Both the position numbers and the translations under genes were made by a program. A DNA stretch of 64,000 nucleotides from Ornithinimicrobium faecis (lineage in GTDB: Bacteria; Actinomycetota; Actinomycetes; Actinomycetales; Dermatophilaceae): contig NZ_CP099489.1 in assembly GCF_023923225.1 (NCBI RefSeq), forward strand, positions 806,001 through 870,000. Reading direction: 5' to 3'. Shown here one piece after another: positions 16,130 to 24,359 of the stretch. How positions within the stretch are numbered: position 1 is the stretch's first letter; every line of letters begins with the position of its first letter. The notes beneath the pieces were generated by a model. That model made no database searches. It had not been told where the DNA came from and worked only from the letters and a program-made list of their open reading frames with translations.

Positions 16130-18301
16130 TTAGGCGGTTGCGCCCACCTCGCGCAGGGCCTCTGGCAGCGGCTCGTCGTGCACCACGGTGAGACCAGAGA
16201 CGGCGCGGGTGAGAACGACGTAGAGGCGGCGCAGGCCGGTGCGCTCGTCAGGCTCGGCGGCCACGATGGCGGCGGGCTCGACCACGACCACCTGGTCAAA
16301 CTCCAGCCCCTTGGCCAGCGTGGCCGGGACCAGTTGCACGCGGGGCTCGTGGAACTCGGTCGGGTCCTGCGTCGAGTCGGCGTCGGGACCGGGTTCCGTT
16401 GTCGGAGTGCCGAGCACGGTGTGCTCGAGATCAGCGGCCTGCAGCGCCCTGGCCATGCCCTTGATCGCGTCGTCGGCGACGATGACCCCGACCGTGCCCG
16501 GGGCGCCATCGAGCGCAGCTCGGGTGGCGGAAATCGTTGTGGGCGTGAGCCTTCCGCCGGCAGGAGCGAGCTCCAGGCGACCACGGTTGGACCGGACCGA
16601 CTCGGGCAGCGCCAGACCGGGGGCGATCTGCGGGAGGAGGCGAGCGGCATACTCGATGACCGCGGCGGGGACGCGGAAGCCCCGGGTGAGCTCCTCCAGG
16701 TGTGCCCCGGTCTTGCCAAGGTGGGTGAGGGACTCGTCCCAGGAACGGGTCGCCCACGGGGTCGTGCCCTGCGCGAGGTCGCCCAGCATGGTCAGCGAAC
16801 CGGTCGAGGCCCGGCGGCCGACGGCACGCAGTTGCATGGGGGAGAGGTCCTGCGCCTCGTCCAGGATGATGTGACCCAGGCTGCTGGTGCGCTCCAGGGC
16901 ATCACCGATCTCGTCCAGCAGCACCGTGTCCGCAGGGGTCCAGCGCGCCGCCCCCTTGCTGCGAGGTGCCTTGTCCCACAACAGCATCCGCTGCTCGTCG
17001 GCGGTCAGGACGCCGTCCGCGGCGTCGGCCAGGGCCTCCGGGTCGGACCACAGCCCGAACAGGACCGCAGCGGGATCCAGTGCGGGCCAGAGTGACTTCG
17101 CATAATCCTTCACAGGCTTGCTCCGGGCCACCGCGTCCTGCACCTGGTCATCGGGGGTGTCGCCGGCCCGCTCCATGCGCACCAGCACCGCGTGCGCGAG
17201 CCTGCGGGCGAGCATCTCGCGTGCCGCGTCATAGCGGACACCGCGGGTGGTGAGCTCGTCGAGGATCTCCTGCACGTCGTAGTTGGCCACGCGCCAGCGA
17301 CGTGAGCCGCGCGGCACGATCAGTGGCTCGCTCGCGCGCTGCACCCGGGACCAGACCGCGCGGTGCAGCACCTGCGCGAGGCGCGCGTCGCCCTTGAGCG
17401 TGGCGATCCCCGCCGGTTCGGTGCCCCGCGGCTGACCGGTGAGCTCCTCGACGGTGGTGTGGCCGACCTCGATCTCTCCCAGGGTTGGCAGGACCGCGCC
17501 GACGTGCTCGAGGAAGGCCCGGTTCGGCCCGATGACCAGCACGCCGGTGCGCGAGAGGCGGTCGCGGAAGGAGTAGAGCAGCCACGCGGCCCGGTGCAGA
17601 CCGACCGCCGTCTTGCCGGTCCCCGGGGCGCCCTGCACGCAGATGGTGGTCCCCACGTCGGCGCGGACGATCTCGTCCTGCTCGGGCTGGATCGTGGCCA
17701 CGATGTCGCGCATCGGGCCGGAGCGCGGCCGCTCGATCTCGCGGGCAAGAATGCGGCTCTGGCGCTGTCCGCTGACGTCGCTCGCCTGCGGTGCGGTGAG
17801 GTGCTCGTCCTCGTATGCCGTCAGCTGGCCGCGGTCGACCCCGAACCGGCGGCGCAGGGTGACTCCCATCGGCTCGCGCGGGGAGGCTCGATAGAACGGT
17901 GTGGACACGTCGGCACGCCAGTCGACCACGACCGGCTCGCCGTCGGCGTCGGAGATGTGGCGCCGACCGATGTAGTGCTGCTCAACGACGGGCGCCTCAA
18001 CGACGGGAGGCTCGGCGTCGGATGTGTCGGTGGGCTTGTCGATGCGACCGAAGAACAGGGTGCTGGTCGGGTCGTCCAGGAGTGACTGCGCCCGGCGCCA
18101 GAGGGTGTAGGCCAGGTATTCGCCGGCGATCTTGTCGCCGGCCTGGGCCTGCAGTCCCAGGGTGTGCTCGCGCATGCGGGCCATCTCGGCGCGGGCCGTT
18201 GTCAGATAGGTCTGCTCGCGGGCCAGCTCGGGATCGGCGGTGTGCTGGGGTGGGGCGGAGATCTCCGCCGACGGATCAGGAGGGTGGGCGTGTTCGGACA
18301 T
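16130..18301 (-). CDS. HelD/HelR-like RNA polymerase-associated ATPase
   Basis: 723-residue SF1 (UvrD-like) ATPase. The N-terminal coiled arm (residues about 25-75) is the secondary-channel arm of HelD-type proteins. A linker with VVDWRADVSTPFYRA follows, then Walker A GAPGTGKT at 224-231. Walker B is ILDEAQDLSPMQL near 485, and C-terminal helicase motifs (LTRGFRVP, GLEFDQVVVV, YVVLTRA) complete it. HelD proteins displace or recycle RNA polymerase from DNA. The actinobacterial HelR branch is also linked to rifamycin tolerance. I did not find the 19-bp rifamycin-associated element upstream; instead a different perfect 16-base inverted repeat brackets the promoter region. Confidence 0.8.
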   Translation of the reverse strand: MSEHAHPPDPSAEISAPPQHTADPELAREQTYLTTARAEMARMREHTLGLQAQAGDKIAGEYLAYTLWRRAQSLLDDPTSTLFFGRIDKPTDTSDAEPPVVEAPVVEQHYIGRRHISDADGEPVVVDWRADVSTPFYRASPREPMGVTLRRRFGVDRGQLTAYEDEHLTAPQASDVSGQRQSRILAREIERPRSGPMRDIVATIQPEQDEIVRADVGTTICVQGAPGTGKTAVGLHRAAWLLYSFRDRLSRTGVLVIGPNRAFLEHVGAVLPTLGEIEVGHTTVEELTGQPRGTEPAGIATLKGDARLAQVLHRAVWSRVQRASEPLIVPRGSRRWRVANYDVQEILDELTTRGVRYDAAREMLARRLAHAVLVRMERAGDTPDDQVQDAVARSKPVKDYAKSLWPALDPAAVLFGLWSDPEALADAADGVLTADEQRMLLWDKAPRSKGAARWTPADTVLLDEIGDALERTSSLGHIILDEAQDLSPMQLRAVGRRASTGSLTMLGDLAQGTTPWATRSWDESLTHLGKTGAHLEELTRGFRVPAAVIEYAARLLPQIAPGLALPESVRSNRGRLELAPAGGRLTPTTISATRAALDGAPGTVGVIVADDAIKGMARALQAADLEHTVLGTPTTEPGPDADSTQDPTEFHEPRVQLVPATLAKGLEFDQVVVVEPAAIVAAEPDERTGLRRLYVVLTRAVSGLTVVHDEPLPEALREVGATA

Positions 18302-18306
18302 GGGTT

Positions 18307-18366
18307 GGCCACCTCGGATCGGAGGGGGGACGGGGAGAAAACGACCCTAACCGATCCGAGGTGGCC
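18307..18366. promoter_or_regulatory. Long inverted repeat upstream of the HelR-like gene
   Basis: GGCCACCTCGGATCGG (18307-18322) and its exact reverse complement (18351-18366) are separated by 28 bases and occupy nearly all of the 85-base gap between the HtrA-type gene stop and the HelR-like start. The distance from the left arm to the start codon is only 5 bases. It could be a two-half-site operator, a terminator of the protease gene with a long loop, or an mRNA structure masking the HelR ribosome binding site. Confidence 0.5.
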
Positions 18367-18386
18367 AGAACAGGGGTTTTGCCGAC

Positions 18387-19526
18387 TCAGCTGTCGGCGC
18401 GGGCGTCGAGGGTCACGGTCATCGTGTGCTCCTCGTTGTTGCGGAGGTAGGTCAGCTCGATGTGGTCGCCGGCGGCCCGCTGGCGCACCTGCGCGACGAG
18501 CGCCAGGGAGCCGTTGACGCGCTCGCCGTCGATCGTGGTGATCGCGTCGCCCTTGGCGAGACCAGCCTTGTCGGCGGGGGAGTCGGGCTCCACCTGGGTG
18601 ACGCCTGCGGCGTGCAGGGTCGCGCCGTCCTTCTCGGCCGTGGCGTCGCTCAGGCCCACCCCGAGGAAGGCGTGCTCGGCGGTCCCGTCCTCGATGAGCT
18701 GTCCGACGATGGAGGAGACCTCACCGACCGGGATCGCGAAGCCGATGCCGATGTTGCCGCTCTGTCCGCCCATGCTGCCGCCCATGGTGGCGATGGAGGA
18801 GTTGATGCCAATCAGGGCGCCGTTGCTGTCGACGAGGGCGCCACCGGAGTTGCCCGGGTTGATGGCGGCGCTGGTCTGGATCGCGTTGGTCACCACCGGC
18901 TCCGCCTGCTGCATCGCGCCCGGCTGGGCGCCACCCTCACTGGCAGCCTCCGTCGTGACCGGACGGTCCAGGGCGCTGACGATGCCGGTGGTCACGGTGC
19001 CGCTCAGACCCAGCGGGTTGCCGATGGCCATCACGGGGTCGCCCACGCCGAGATCCTGGTCGTCGCCGACCGAGATCGGGTGCAGATCATCCGGAGGTGA
19101 GGTCAGGGTCAGCACAGCGAGGTCGGTGGACGGGTCACTGCCGGCGACCTCAGCGTCATATGAACGACCGTCGGCGAGGGTGACCTGCACCTTCTCGGCG
19201 CCCGCCACGACGTGGGCATTGGTGACGATGTGTCCCGACTCGTCCCAGACCACGCCGGAGCCCGCGCCACCCCCAGTGCCGGACTCGACGCTGATCGCCA
19301 CCACGCTGGGCGTGACGTTGGCGGCGACGCCGCCCCAGTCGGTCGTCGGCGAGTAGGACGCCGTGCTGGCGCTGCTGTCCGACGAGCTCGGGGCCGCGTC
19401 CAGCACGATCGGCTGCTCGTCCTGGGTGGCCTGCACCACGGCATACGTCCCGCCGGAGGCGAGGATCGCCGAGAGCAGACCCACTGCCGTCACCTGGGTC
19501 CAGATGGTCGCATTCGTCTTGCTCAT
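18387..19526 (-). CDS. S1C (HtrA/DegP-type) serine protease with PDZ domain
   Basis: 379-residue membrane-anchored protease. A signal anchor lies at residues about 11-33 and a Ser-rich linker to 65. The trypsin domain carries catalytic His105 (TNAHVV), Asp135 (STDLAVL) and Ser227 (NPGNSGGAL). A PDZ domain covers about 285-375 (SPADKAGLAKGDAITTIDG). The start ATG at 19524-19526 is preceded by AAGGAG. HtrA proteins degrade or refold damaged extracytoplasmic proteins. A short insert rich in Gln, Met and Ala lies between the Asp and Ser regions. Transcribed toward the HelR-like gene, with an inverted repeat between them. Confidence 0.93.
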   Translation of the reverse strand: MSKTNATIWTQVTAVGLLSAILASGGTYAVVQATQDEQPIVLDAAPSSSDSSASTASYSPTTDWGGVAANVTPSVVAISVESGTGGGAGSGVVWDESGHIVTNAHVVAGAEKVQVTLADGRSYDAEVAGSDPSTDLAVLTLTSPPDDLHPISVGDDQDLGVGDPVMAIGNPLGLSGTVTTGIVSALDRPVTTEAASEGGAQPGAMQQAEPVVTNAIQTSAAINPGNSGGALVDSNGALIGINSSIATMGGSMGGQSGNIGIGFAIPVGEVSSIVGQLIEDGTAEHAFLGVGLSDATAEKDGATLHAAGVTQVEPDSPADKAGLAKGDAITTIDGERVNGSLALVAQVRQRAAGDHIELTYLRNNEEHTMTVTLDARADS

Positions 19527-19656
19527 CGTGTTGCTCCTTCGCGTGGTGCAGGGGTCCCGTGGGGGGATGACCCGAGTCAACTACGCCGACATCGGAGGAG
19601 CCTGAAACAGTCCTGCATTTTTCCTGTGAATGGTGCGCCGAGGCTGTGCTGACAGG

Positions 19657-19860
19657 TCAGCCACGAGGGGCGCGAGCTGCGGCGCGACGGCGGCGAGCGG
19701 TGACATTCGAGGCGAGTCCGATCGGGACGATCGCCAGGAGCATGCCCGCCAGCAGCCCGAAGAACGGTGCCTGCCCATCCTCTTGACCAAGCGCGAGGAC
19801 CAGGCCCATGCCGACAGCAAGGCACACGATGGCGATGGACCATATTTTCCTCGTGCTCAC
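19657..19860 (-). CDS. Small predicted membrane protein
   Basis: A 67-codon ORF opening at the GTG at 19858-19860 encodes two hydrophobic helices (about residues 5-22 and 30-48) joined by a short GQEDGQAPFF loop. It ends in an Arg-rich cytoplasmic tail (TARRRRAAARAPRG), consistent with the positive-inside rule. No family is recognised and the ribosome binding site is weak (GGACAG), so the assignment is tentative. It lies between the protease gene and the ECF42 module and points away from the latter. Confidence 0.45.
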   Translation of the reverse strand: MSTRKIWSIAIVCLAVGMGLVLALGQEDGQAPFFGLLAGMLLAIVPIGLASNVTARRRRAAARAPRG

Positions 19861-19912
19861 CTGTCCAGTGTTGGTGGCTGAGCGATTGCCTGTCAATGAC
19901 CTCCTCGCACAG

Positions 19913-19939
19913 TGTCGATCCCTGGTGATGCCGTCCGTC
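19913..19939 (+). promoter_or_regulatory. Predicted ECF42 promoter of the DGPF-sigma module
   Basis: TGTCGA (19913-19918), 17 bases, then CGTC (19936-19939). This fits the promoter described for ECF42-group sigma factors (TGTCGA at -35, CG[A/T]C at -10), about 70 bases ahead of the first DGPF gene. The second ECF42 module in this window has the same arrangement on the other strand at 45914-45940. Confidence 0.65.
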
Positions 19940-20009
19940 ATGGTGGTGAGGTCGCGACCGCGGCCCGGGTCGGCGAGCGGCGCTGGCCCAGACCAGGAAG
20001 GATCGAACT

Positions 20010-20393
20010 ATGACCGAATACATGGTGGTGATCGTGGGCGACGCCGACCGTTGGTGGTCCACGATGAGCCGACAGGAGCGCGAGGACGGGTACTCCGAGT
20101 ACACCCGGTTCGGTGAGGAACTCACCAGGCGGGGACACCGGATCACCGGAGGTGCGGAGTTGCACGCGACGGCAGAGGCGCGCACCGTCCAGCCCGGCGG
20201 GCAGACCGTGACCGACGGGCCGTTCACCGAGTCCGCAGAGCAGGTGGGCGGGTTCTACATGGTCGAGACCGACGATCTGGACGACCTGACCGAGTGCGCC
20301 AAGATCATCGCTGCGCTCGGTGACGGTGTCGAGATCCGGCGCACCGTCCAGCCAGAGGACCGGGCGGCATCGACCGAGGAGGCAGCGTCATGA
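20010..20393 (+). CDS. DGPF/YCII-related protein 1
   Basis: 127-residue small alpha/beta protein of the YCII-related (DGPF) family. The signature VTDGPFTESAEQVGGFYMVE is at about residues 69-88. The family resembles ferredoxin-like dimeric enzymes, but no reaction is established for the DGPF type. DGPF genes are the conserved neighbours of ECF42 sigma factors, and this is the first gene of the module after the predicted ECF42 promoter. The stop overlaps the next start (ATGA). This paralogue is the most divergent of the four, with an unusual GDADRWWSTM start and a C-terminal acidic tail. Confidence 0.85.
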   Translation: MTEYMVVIVGDADRWWSTMSRQEREDGYSEYTRFGEELTRRGHRITGGAELHATAEARTVQPGGQTVTDGPFTESAEQVGGFYMVETDDLDDLTECAKIIAALGDGVEIRRTVQPEDRAASTEEAAS

Positions 20394-20743
20394 AATTCGC
20401 TCTGTTCCTGATGTCCGAGGGCGAGATGCCGCCGTGGGACGAACAGACGACTGAGCAGCAGGCCGTGGCCATGCAGCAGCATGACGACTTCGGCGCAGCG
20501 TGCACGGCCCGCGAGGGCGTGACCATCCTGACGGGGGAGGCGCTCGATGGGGTGCCGACCGTGGTGCGGACCCGCGGCGGCCAGCGCAGCGTGACCGAAG
20601 GGCCATATGCCGAGGCGGTTGAGCAGCTGGGCGGCCTCTACGTCGTCGAGACGCCAGACCTGGAGACGCTGCTGGAGCTGACCAAGCACCTGCCACCGTA
20701 TGACCTGCAGATCAGCCCGATTGGTGAGGTGGAGGCGTCATGA
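20390..20743 (+). CDS. DGPF/YCII-related protein 2
   Basis: 117-residue DGPF-family protein beginning MKFALFLMSEGEMPPWDEQT. The signature is altered to VTEGPYAEAVEQLGGLYVVE. The Asp to Glu change and the altered last residue are uncommon in the motif and may mean altered activity. Both ends overlap neighbours by four bases (ATGA), so it is translationally coupled within the ECF42 module. Confidence 0.85.
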   Translation: MKFALFLMSEGEMPPWDEQTTEQQAVAMQQHDDFGAACTAREGVTILTGEALDGVPTVVRTRGGQRSVTEGPYAEAVEQLGGLYVVETPDLETLLELTKHLPPYDLQISPIGEVEAS

Positions 20744-21090
20744 AGTTCGTGGTCCTGCTGATGGCAGACGGCGAAGAGAAGCCCTGGGACGGGCTGACCC
20801 CGGAGGAGCAGGGTGCCCTCATGGAGAAGTTTGGGGCATTCGACGAGGCGTGTGCCGCCCGCGAGGGCGTCACGATCCTGTCGGGCGAGGCGCTCCAGGA
20901 CGGAGACTCCGCCGCGACCGTGCGCACCCGCGAGGGCCAGCTCACGGTGACGGACGGGCCCTACGCCGAGGCCGTGGAAGGACTCGGCGGGTTCTATCTC
21001 ATCGAGGTGCCCGACCGCGACGTGCTCGTCGAGCTGCTGGCTGAGCTCCCGGCCTATGACATGCAGATCAACCCCGTCCAGGAGATGTGA
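20740..21090 (+). CDS. DGPF/YCII-related protein 3
   Basis: 116-residue DGPF-family protein (MKFVVLLMADGEEKPWDGLT..., signature VTDGPYAEAVEGLGGFYLIE near residue 69). It is clearly a recent-looking paralogue of protein 2: the start, the REGVTILSGEAL/REGVTILTGEAL segment and the C-terminal YDMQINP/YDLQISP motif correspond. Tandem duplication is the likely origin. It is separated from the fourth copy by three bases. Confidence 0.85.
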   Translation: MKFVVLLMADGEEKPWDGLTPEEQGALMEKFGAFDEACAAREGVTILSGEALQDGDSAATVRTREGQLTVTDGPYAEAVEGLGGFYLIEVPDRDVLVELLAELPAYDMQINPVQEM

Positions 21091-21093
21091 GCG

Positions 21094-21441
21094 ATGAAGC
21101 GCTATCTGATCCTGATTGCCTACGAGCCGATGGACTGGAGCACCGCCTCCGAGGAGGTCCGGGCGCAGTTCTTTGAACAGCACGGAGCGTTCTCCGCCTA
21201 CGTCGCCGAGCACGGCAAGGAGGTGGCCAGCGCCGCCCTGGACGATGCGGATACGGCGACCACCGTGCGGCACGTCGACGGTGAGGTGGTGGTCTCCGAC
21301 GGCCCGTTCGCCGAGACCGCGGAGATGATCGGCGGCTACTACGAGGTGGAGTTGCCCGACCTGGACACGGCGATCGAGGCCGTGAAGCTGCTGCCGCCGT
21401 CCTATTCGCTCGAGATCCGGCCGACCATCTCGATCACGTGA
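21094..21441 (+). CDS. DGPF/YCII-related protein 4
   Basis: 115-residue DGPF-family protein (MKRYLILIAYEPMDWSTASEE..., signature VSDGPFAETAEMIGGYYEVE near residue 68). It differs from copies 2 and 3 in having the LDDADTATTVRHVDGEVVV segment and an SYSLEIRP end. Last DGPF gene before the sigma factor, with a 27-base gap. Confidence 0.85.
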   Translation: MKRYLILIAYEPMDWSTASEEVRAQFFEQHGAFSAYVAEHGKEVASAALDDADTATTVRHVDGEVVVSDGPFAETAEMIGGYYEVELPDLDTAIEAVKLLPPSYSLEIRPTISIT

Positions 21442-21468
21442 GGGACATCGGCACGTGAGCACGATGCC

Positions 21469-22719
21469 ATGACTGACGAAGCGCTCGAGCGCGTGGTGCG
21501 CGAGGAGTGGGGCCGGCTGATCGCCCTGCTCCTTGCGCGCTATCGGCGGCTGGACCTGGTCGAGGACGCCCTCGGCGACGCGGTGGAGGCCGCGGCCCGC
21601 ACGTGGCCCCGCGACGGGGTCCCCGACAACCCGGCGGGCTGGCTCAACCGGGCCGCCAACCGTCGCGTCCTGGACCGGCTCCGGGCCGAGGCGATGCGAC
21701 AGCGGCGTGCGCCCCTGCTCGTCACCGAGGCGCAGGCGGGACAGGAGCGGACAGCAGCCATGGCAGACACGGGCGATCTGGTCGAGGACGACCTGCTGCG
21801 ACTGGTGCTGATGTGCACGCACCCGGCCCTGGGGGCGGAGGCCGCCAGCGCTCTGACGCTGCGCCTGGTGCTGGGCGTGAGCACCTATGACGTGGCCCGC
21901 CTCTTCCTCGTCCCCGAGCCGACCATGGCCGCCCGGATCACCCGGGCCAAGAAGAAGATCGTCGCGGCCGGCATCCCGTTCTCCGTGCCCGGTGCCGACG
22001 TGCTCCCCGACCGGCTCGACACCGTGGCCCAGACGGCCTATCTCGCGTTCACCGCCGGTTATGCACCCGGCAGCGGGCCCGACCTGCTGCGCGCGGACCT
22101 GGCGGGGGAGGCGGTCCGGCTGGTGCGCGTGGTGCTGGCACAGCGACCGACCGAGCCGGTGCTCGTGGCCCTGCTCGCGCTCATGCTCTTGCAGCACTCC
22201 CGTCGAGACGCGCGGGTTGGACCCGACGGTCAGGTCGTCCTGCTCGCCGATCAGGACCGGTCCCGGTGGCACACCGACGAGGTGGCTGAGGCCCTGTCGC
22301 TGCTGCGCTCCCTCGGTCCTGCGCGACGGATGACCCAGCAGGGCGCGGCCTATGTCGTCCAGGCCAGGATCGCGGCCGAGCACGCCACGGCCGAGTCCGC
22401 GGGCAGCACCCGGTGGGAGCGGATCGTGCAGCACTATGACCTCCTGCTGCAGGTTGCGCCGTCCCCGGCAGCCCGGCTCGCCCGCGCCGTCGCGGTGGCC
22501 GAGGCGCAGGGCCCGGAGGCTGGCCTGGCAGCCCTCGATCAGGTCCGTATGCCGAGCAGTCACCGCCCCGCGTCCGTGCGAGCGGAGTTGTTGGTCCGGT
22601 CAGGTCGGGTCACCGATGCGCGGGCGGCCTACGAGGAGGCGATTGCGCTGTGCCGCAACGAGTCCGAGCTCGCCTTCCTGCACGGTCGGCTGGCGGCTCT
22701 GGGCAGGAGCAGTCCCTAA
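21469..22719 (+). CDS. ECF42-type RNA polymerase sigma factor
   Basis: 416-residue extracytoplasmic-function sigma factor with a long C-terminal extension. Region 2 is at about residues 15-75 (LVEDALGDAVEAAARTWPRDGVPDNPAGWLNRAANRR). Region 4 is at about 110-165 (TLRLVLGVSTYDVARLFLVPEPTMAARITRAKKKI). A helical, TPR-like C-terminal half (about 180-410) includes LLADQDRSRW and LQVAPSPAARLARAVAVAEA. This plan and the preceding DGPF genes define the ECF42 group, which lacks a dedicated anti-sigma factor; the C-terminal domain is thought to control activity. The signal is unknown. Confidence 0.88.
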   Translation: MTDEALERVVREEWGRLIALLLARYRRLDLVEDALGDAVEAAARTWPRDGVPDNPAGWLNRAANRRVLDRLRAEAMRQRRAPLLVTEAQAGQERTAAMADTGDLVEDDLLRLVLMCTHPALGAEAASALTLRLVLGVSTYDVARLFLVPEPTMAARITRAKKKIVAAGIPFSVPGADVLPDRLDTVAQTAYLAFTAGYAPGSGPDLLRADLAGEAVRLVRVVLAQRPTEPVLVALLALMLLQHSRRDARVGPDGQVVLLADQDRSRWHTDEVAEALSLLRSLGPARRMTQQGAAYVVQARIAAEHATAESAGSTRWERIVQHYDLLLQVAPSPAARLARAVAVAEAQGPEAGLAALDQVRMPSSHRPASVRAELLVRSGRVTDARAAYEEAIALCRNESELAFLHGRLAALGRSSP

Positions 22720-22732
22720 CTCCAGGACGTGA

Positions 22733-22852
22733 CATTGGTGTGCTGAGGCGCACCAGCCGACCCATTGGTGCCGTGAGGTGCACCACCCGACCCATTGGTG
22801 CCGTGAGCCGCACCACCCGACCCATTGGTGCCTTGAGCCGCACCAGTGTCAC
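22733..22852. repeat. Four tandem 30-bp repeats between convergent genes
   Basis: Four consecutive units of exactly 30 bases start at 22733, 22763, 22793 and 22823, each beginning CATTGGTG and containing a GGTGC...GCACC stem. The array is bracketed by an inverted repeat (ACGTGACATTGGTG at 22727-22740 and CACCAGTGTCACGT at 22841-22854, one mismatch). It fills the gap between the ends of the sigma-factor and histidine-kinase genes and includes the latter's last bases. Probably a structured 3'-3' intergenic element; there are no spacers, so it is not CRISPR. Confidence 0.85.
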
Positions 22853-24354
22853 GTCTCCGTGGAGGGGCGGCCCTTGGGAGTCTCGGGGGTGCTCGCGGCT
22901 GGTGCCCTGCGAGGCAGCTCGACCCGGAAGGTCGCACCGCCTCCGGGGGTGGGACGGTGACTGACCGTGCCGCCGTGGCGCGACACGATCGAGGCCACGA
23001 TCGACAGCCCCAGGCCGGTGCCGCCGCTGCTGCCCGGGCCGCGGGTGCGGGAGGGATCCGCGCGGTAGAACCGCTCGAAGACGCGCTGGGCGGCCTCCGG
23101 AGAGATGCCCGGGCCGTGGTCGGCGATCTCGATGATGGCCGCAGTGTCGGTCTGCCCGACGAGCACGTCCACCGCACTGTCCGCCGGGGTGTGGGCCACG
23201 GCGTTGGCGACCAGGTTGGTGAGCACCTGGCGCAGCGCGAAGTCGTCGCCCGGCACGATGACCGACCCGTTGGCGGTGCCGTAGCGGTGCAGCGCGAGGG
23301 GCCGCTCGGGCGCCCGGACGCGGGCGTCCTGCACGACGTCGTTGGCCACGACCATCAGGTCCACGTCGTCGTGCGGGCGGTGCGGGGTGGTGTCGAGGCG
23401 GGTCAGCAGGAGCAGGTCCTCGACGAGCCGGGCCATCCGGGAGGACTCGTTCTCCACACGGCGCATGGCCGAGGCGACGTCCTCGGGCTCGGTCACCCCA
23501 CCGACGCGATAGAGCTCGGCATAACCCTTGACCGTGGCGAGCGGTGTGCGCAGCTCGTGGGAGGCGTCCGCGACGAACTGCCGCATGCGGCGCTCGGAGG
23601 CCTCACGCACCGCGAAGGACTGCTCGATCTGGGCGAGCATCGCGTTGAGCGAGTCGGAGAGGGAGGCGACCTCGTCATTGGCCTGCCGGTCAGGGATGCG
23701 CCTGGTCAGATCTCCGGCGGCGATCGCTGCGGCAGTGTCCTCGATGCGGGTCAGGGGGCGGAAGGCTCGTCGGACGGCGAACCAGCTGATGAGAGCGACC
23801 GCGATGAGGGTGACCAGGCCGACGACGGTGGTCAGCACGATGAGTTGCTTGACCGTGTTGCTGACGGTTGAGAGCGGAAGGGCGACAGCCACCGTGCCGT
23901 CGCCGGTGGTGCTGGAGTAGCGCGCTAGCAGGACTCGCCACTGCGAGTCGCCGTCCTGGGACGGCACCGTGAACGGTCCCTCGCCGATGCGCTCGTCCCC
24001 GATGCCCACCGTGCCGATGTCGGGAATCTGGTCCCCGCCCACCGGCGGTGTCTGGTAGGAGCGCCCGTCCGGGCTGGTGATCATGAGGTAGTACGGGCTG
24101 GGGGTGACCACGTCGGGCGACTGCTGGCCACCGATGTCGAAGACGGCCTGCTGCGCCAAGGGCTTGATGTAGGCCTGCAGGTCGGTGTCGGTGCGGTCGG
24201 TCAGATAGTCCCGCAGCAGGGTCGCGGTCAGGACGGTGGTGATGACATAGGCGCTGAGCACGAGGATCACGACCACGGTCACCAGTCGCGCCGTCAGCGA
24301 CAGGTTGTGCAGCCGCGTGACGGCGGACCGGCGCGAGGAGCCGATCCACCCCAC
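22849..24354 (-). CDS. Sensor histidine kinase
   Basis: 501-residue two-transmembrane sensor kinase. TM1 lies at about residues 22-46, an extracytoplasmic sensor domain at 50-165, TM2 at about 168-192 and HAMP at 192-245. A HisKA domain carries the phospho-accepting His266 (DASHELRTPL). The HATPase_c domain includes an N-box and the G1 motif DHGPGISPEAA near 427, with GGTGLGLSIV further on. The GTG start is 5 bases after the response regulator's stop codon, so the pair is co-transcribed. The C-terminal end runs into the 30-bp repeats. The architecture is like TrcS/TcrY/CseC-type kinases; the signal is unknown. Confidence 0.92.
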   Translation of the reverse strand: MGWIGSSRRSAVTRLHNLSLTARLVTVVVILVLSAYVITTVLTATLLRDYLTDRTDTDLQAYIKPLAQQAVFDIGGQQSPDVVTPSPYYLMITSPDGRSYQTPPVGGDQIPDIGTVGIGDERIGEGPFTVPSQDGDSQWRVLLARYSSTTGDGTVAVALPLSTVSNTVKQLIVLTTVVGLVTLIAVALISWFAVRRAFRPLTRIEDTAAAIAAGDLTRRIPDRQANDEVASLSDSLNAMLAQIEQSFAVREASERRMRQFVADASHELRTPLATVKGYAELYRVGGVTEPEDVASAMRRVENESSRMARLVEDLLLLTRLDTTPHRPHDDVDLMVVANDVVQDARVRAPERPLALHRYGTANGSVIVPGDDFALRQVLTNLVANAVAHTPADSAVDVLVGQTDTAAIIEIADHGPGISPEAAQRVFERFYRADPSRTRGPGSSGGTGLGLSIVASIVSRHGGTVSHRPTPGGGATFRVELPRRAPAASTPETPKGRPSTET

Positions 24355-24359
24355 GGGGG

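Noticed and set aside
18302..18386. Rifamycin-associated element upstream of the HelR-like gene
   Set aside because: The inverted repeat there does not match the known 19-bp element; it is reported as a different repeat.
22733..22852. Possible CRISPR array
   Set aside because: The 30-bp units are directly adjacent with no unique spacers, and no cas gene is present.
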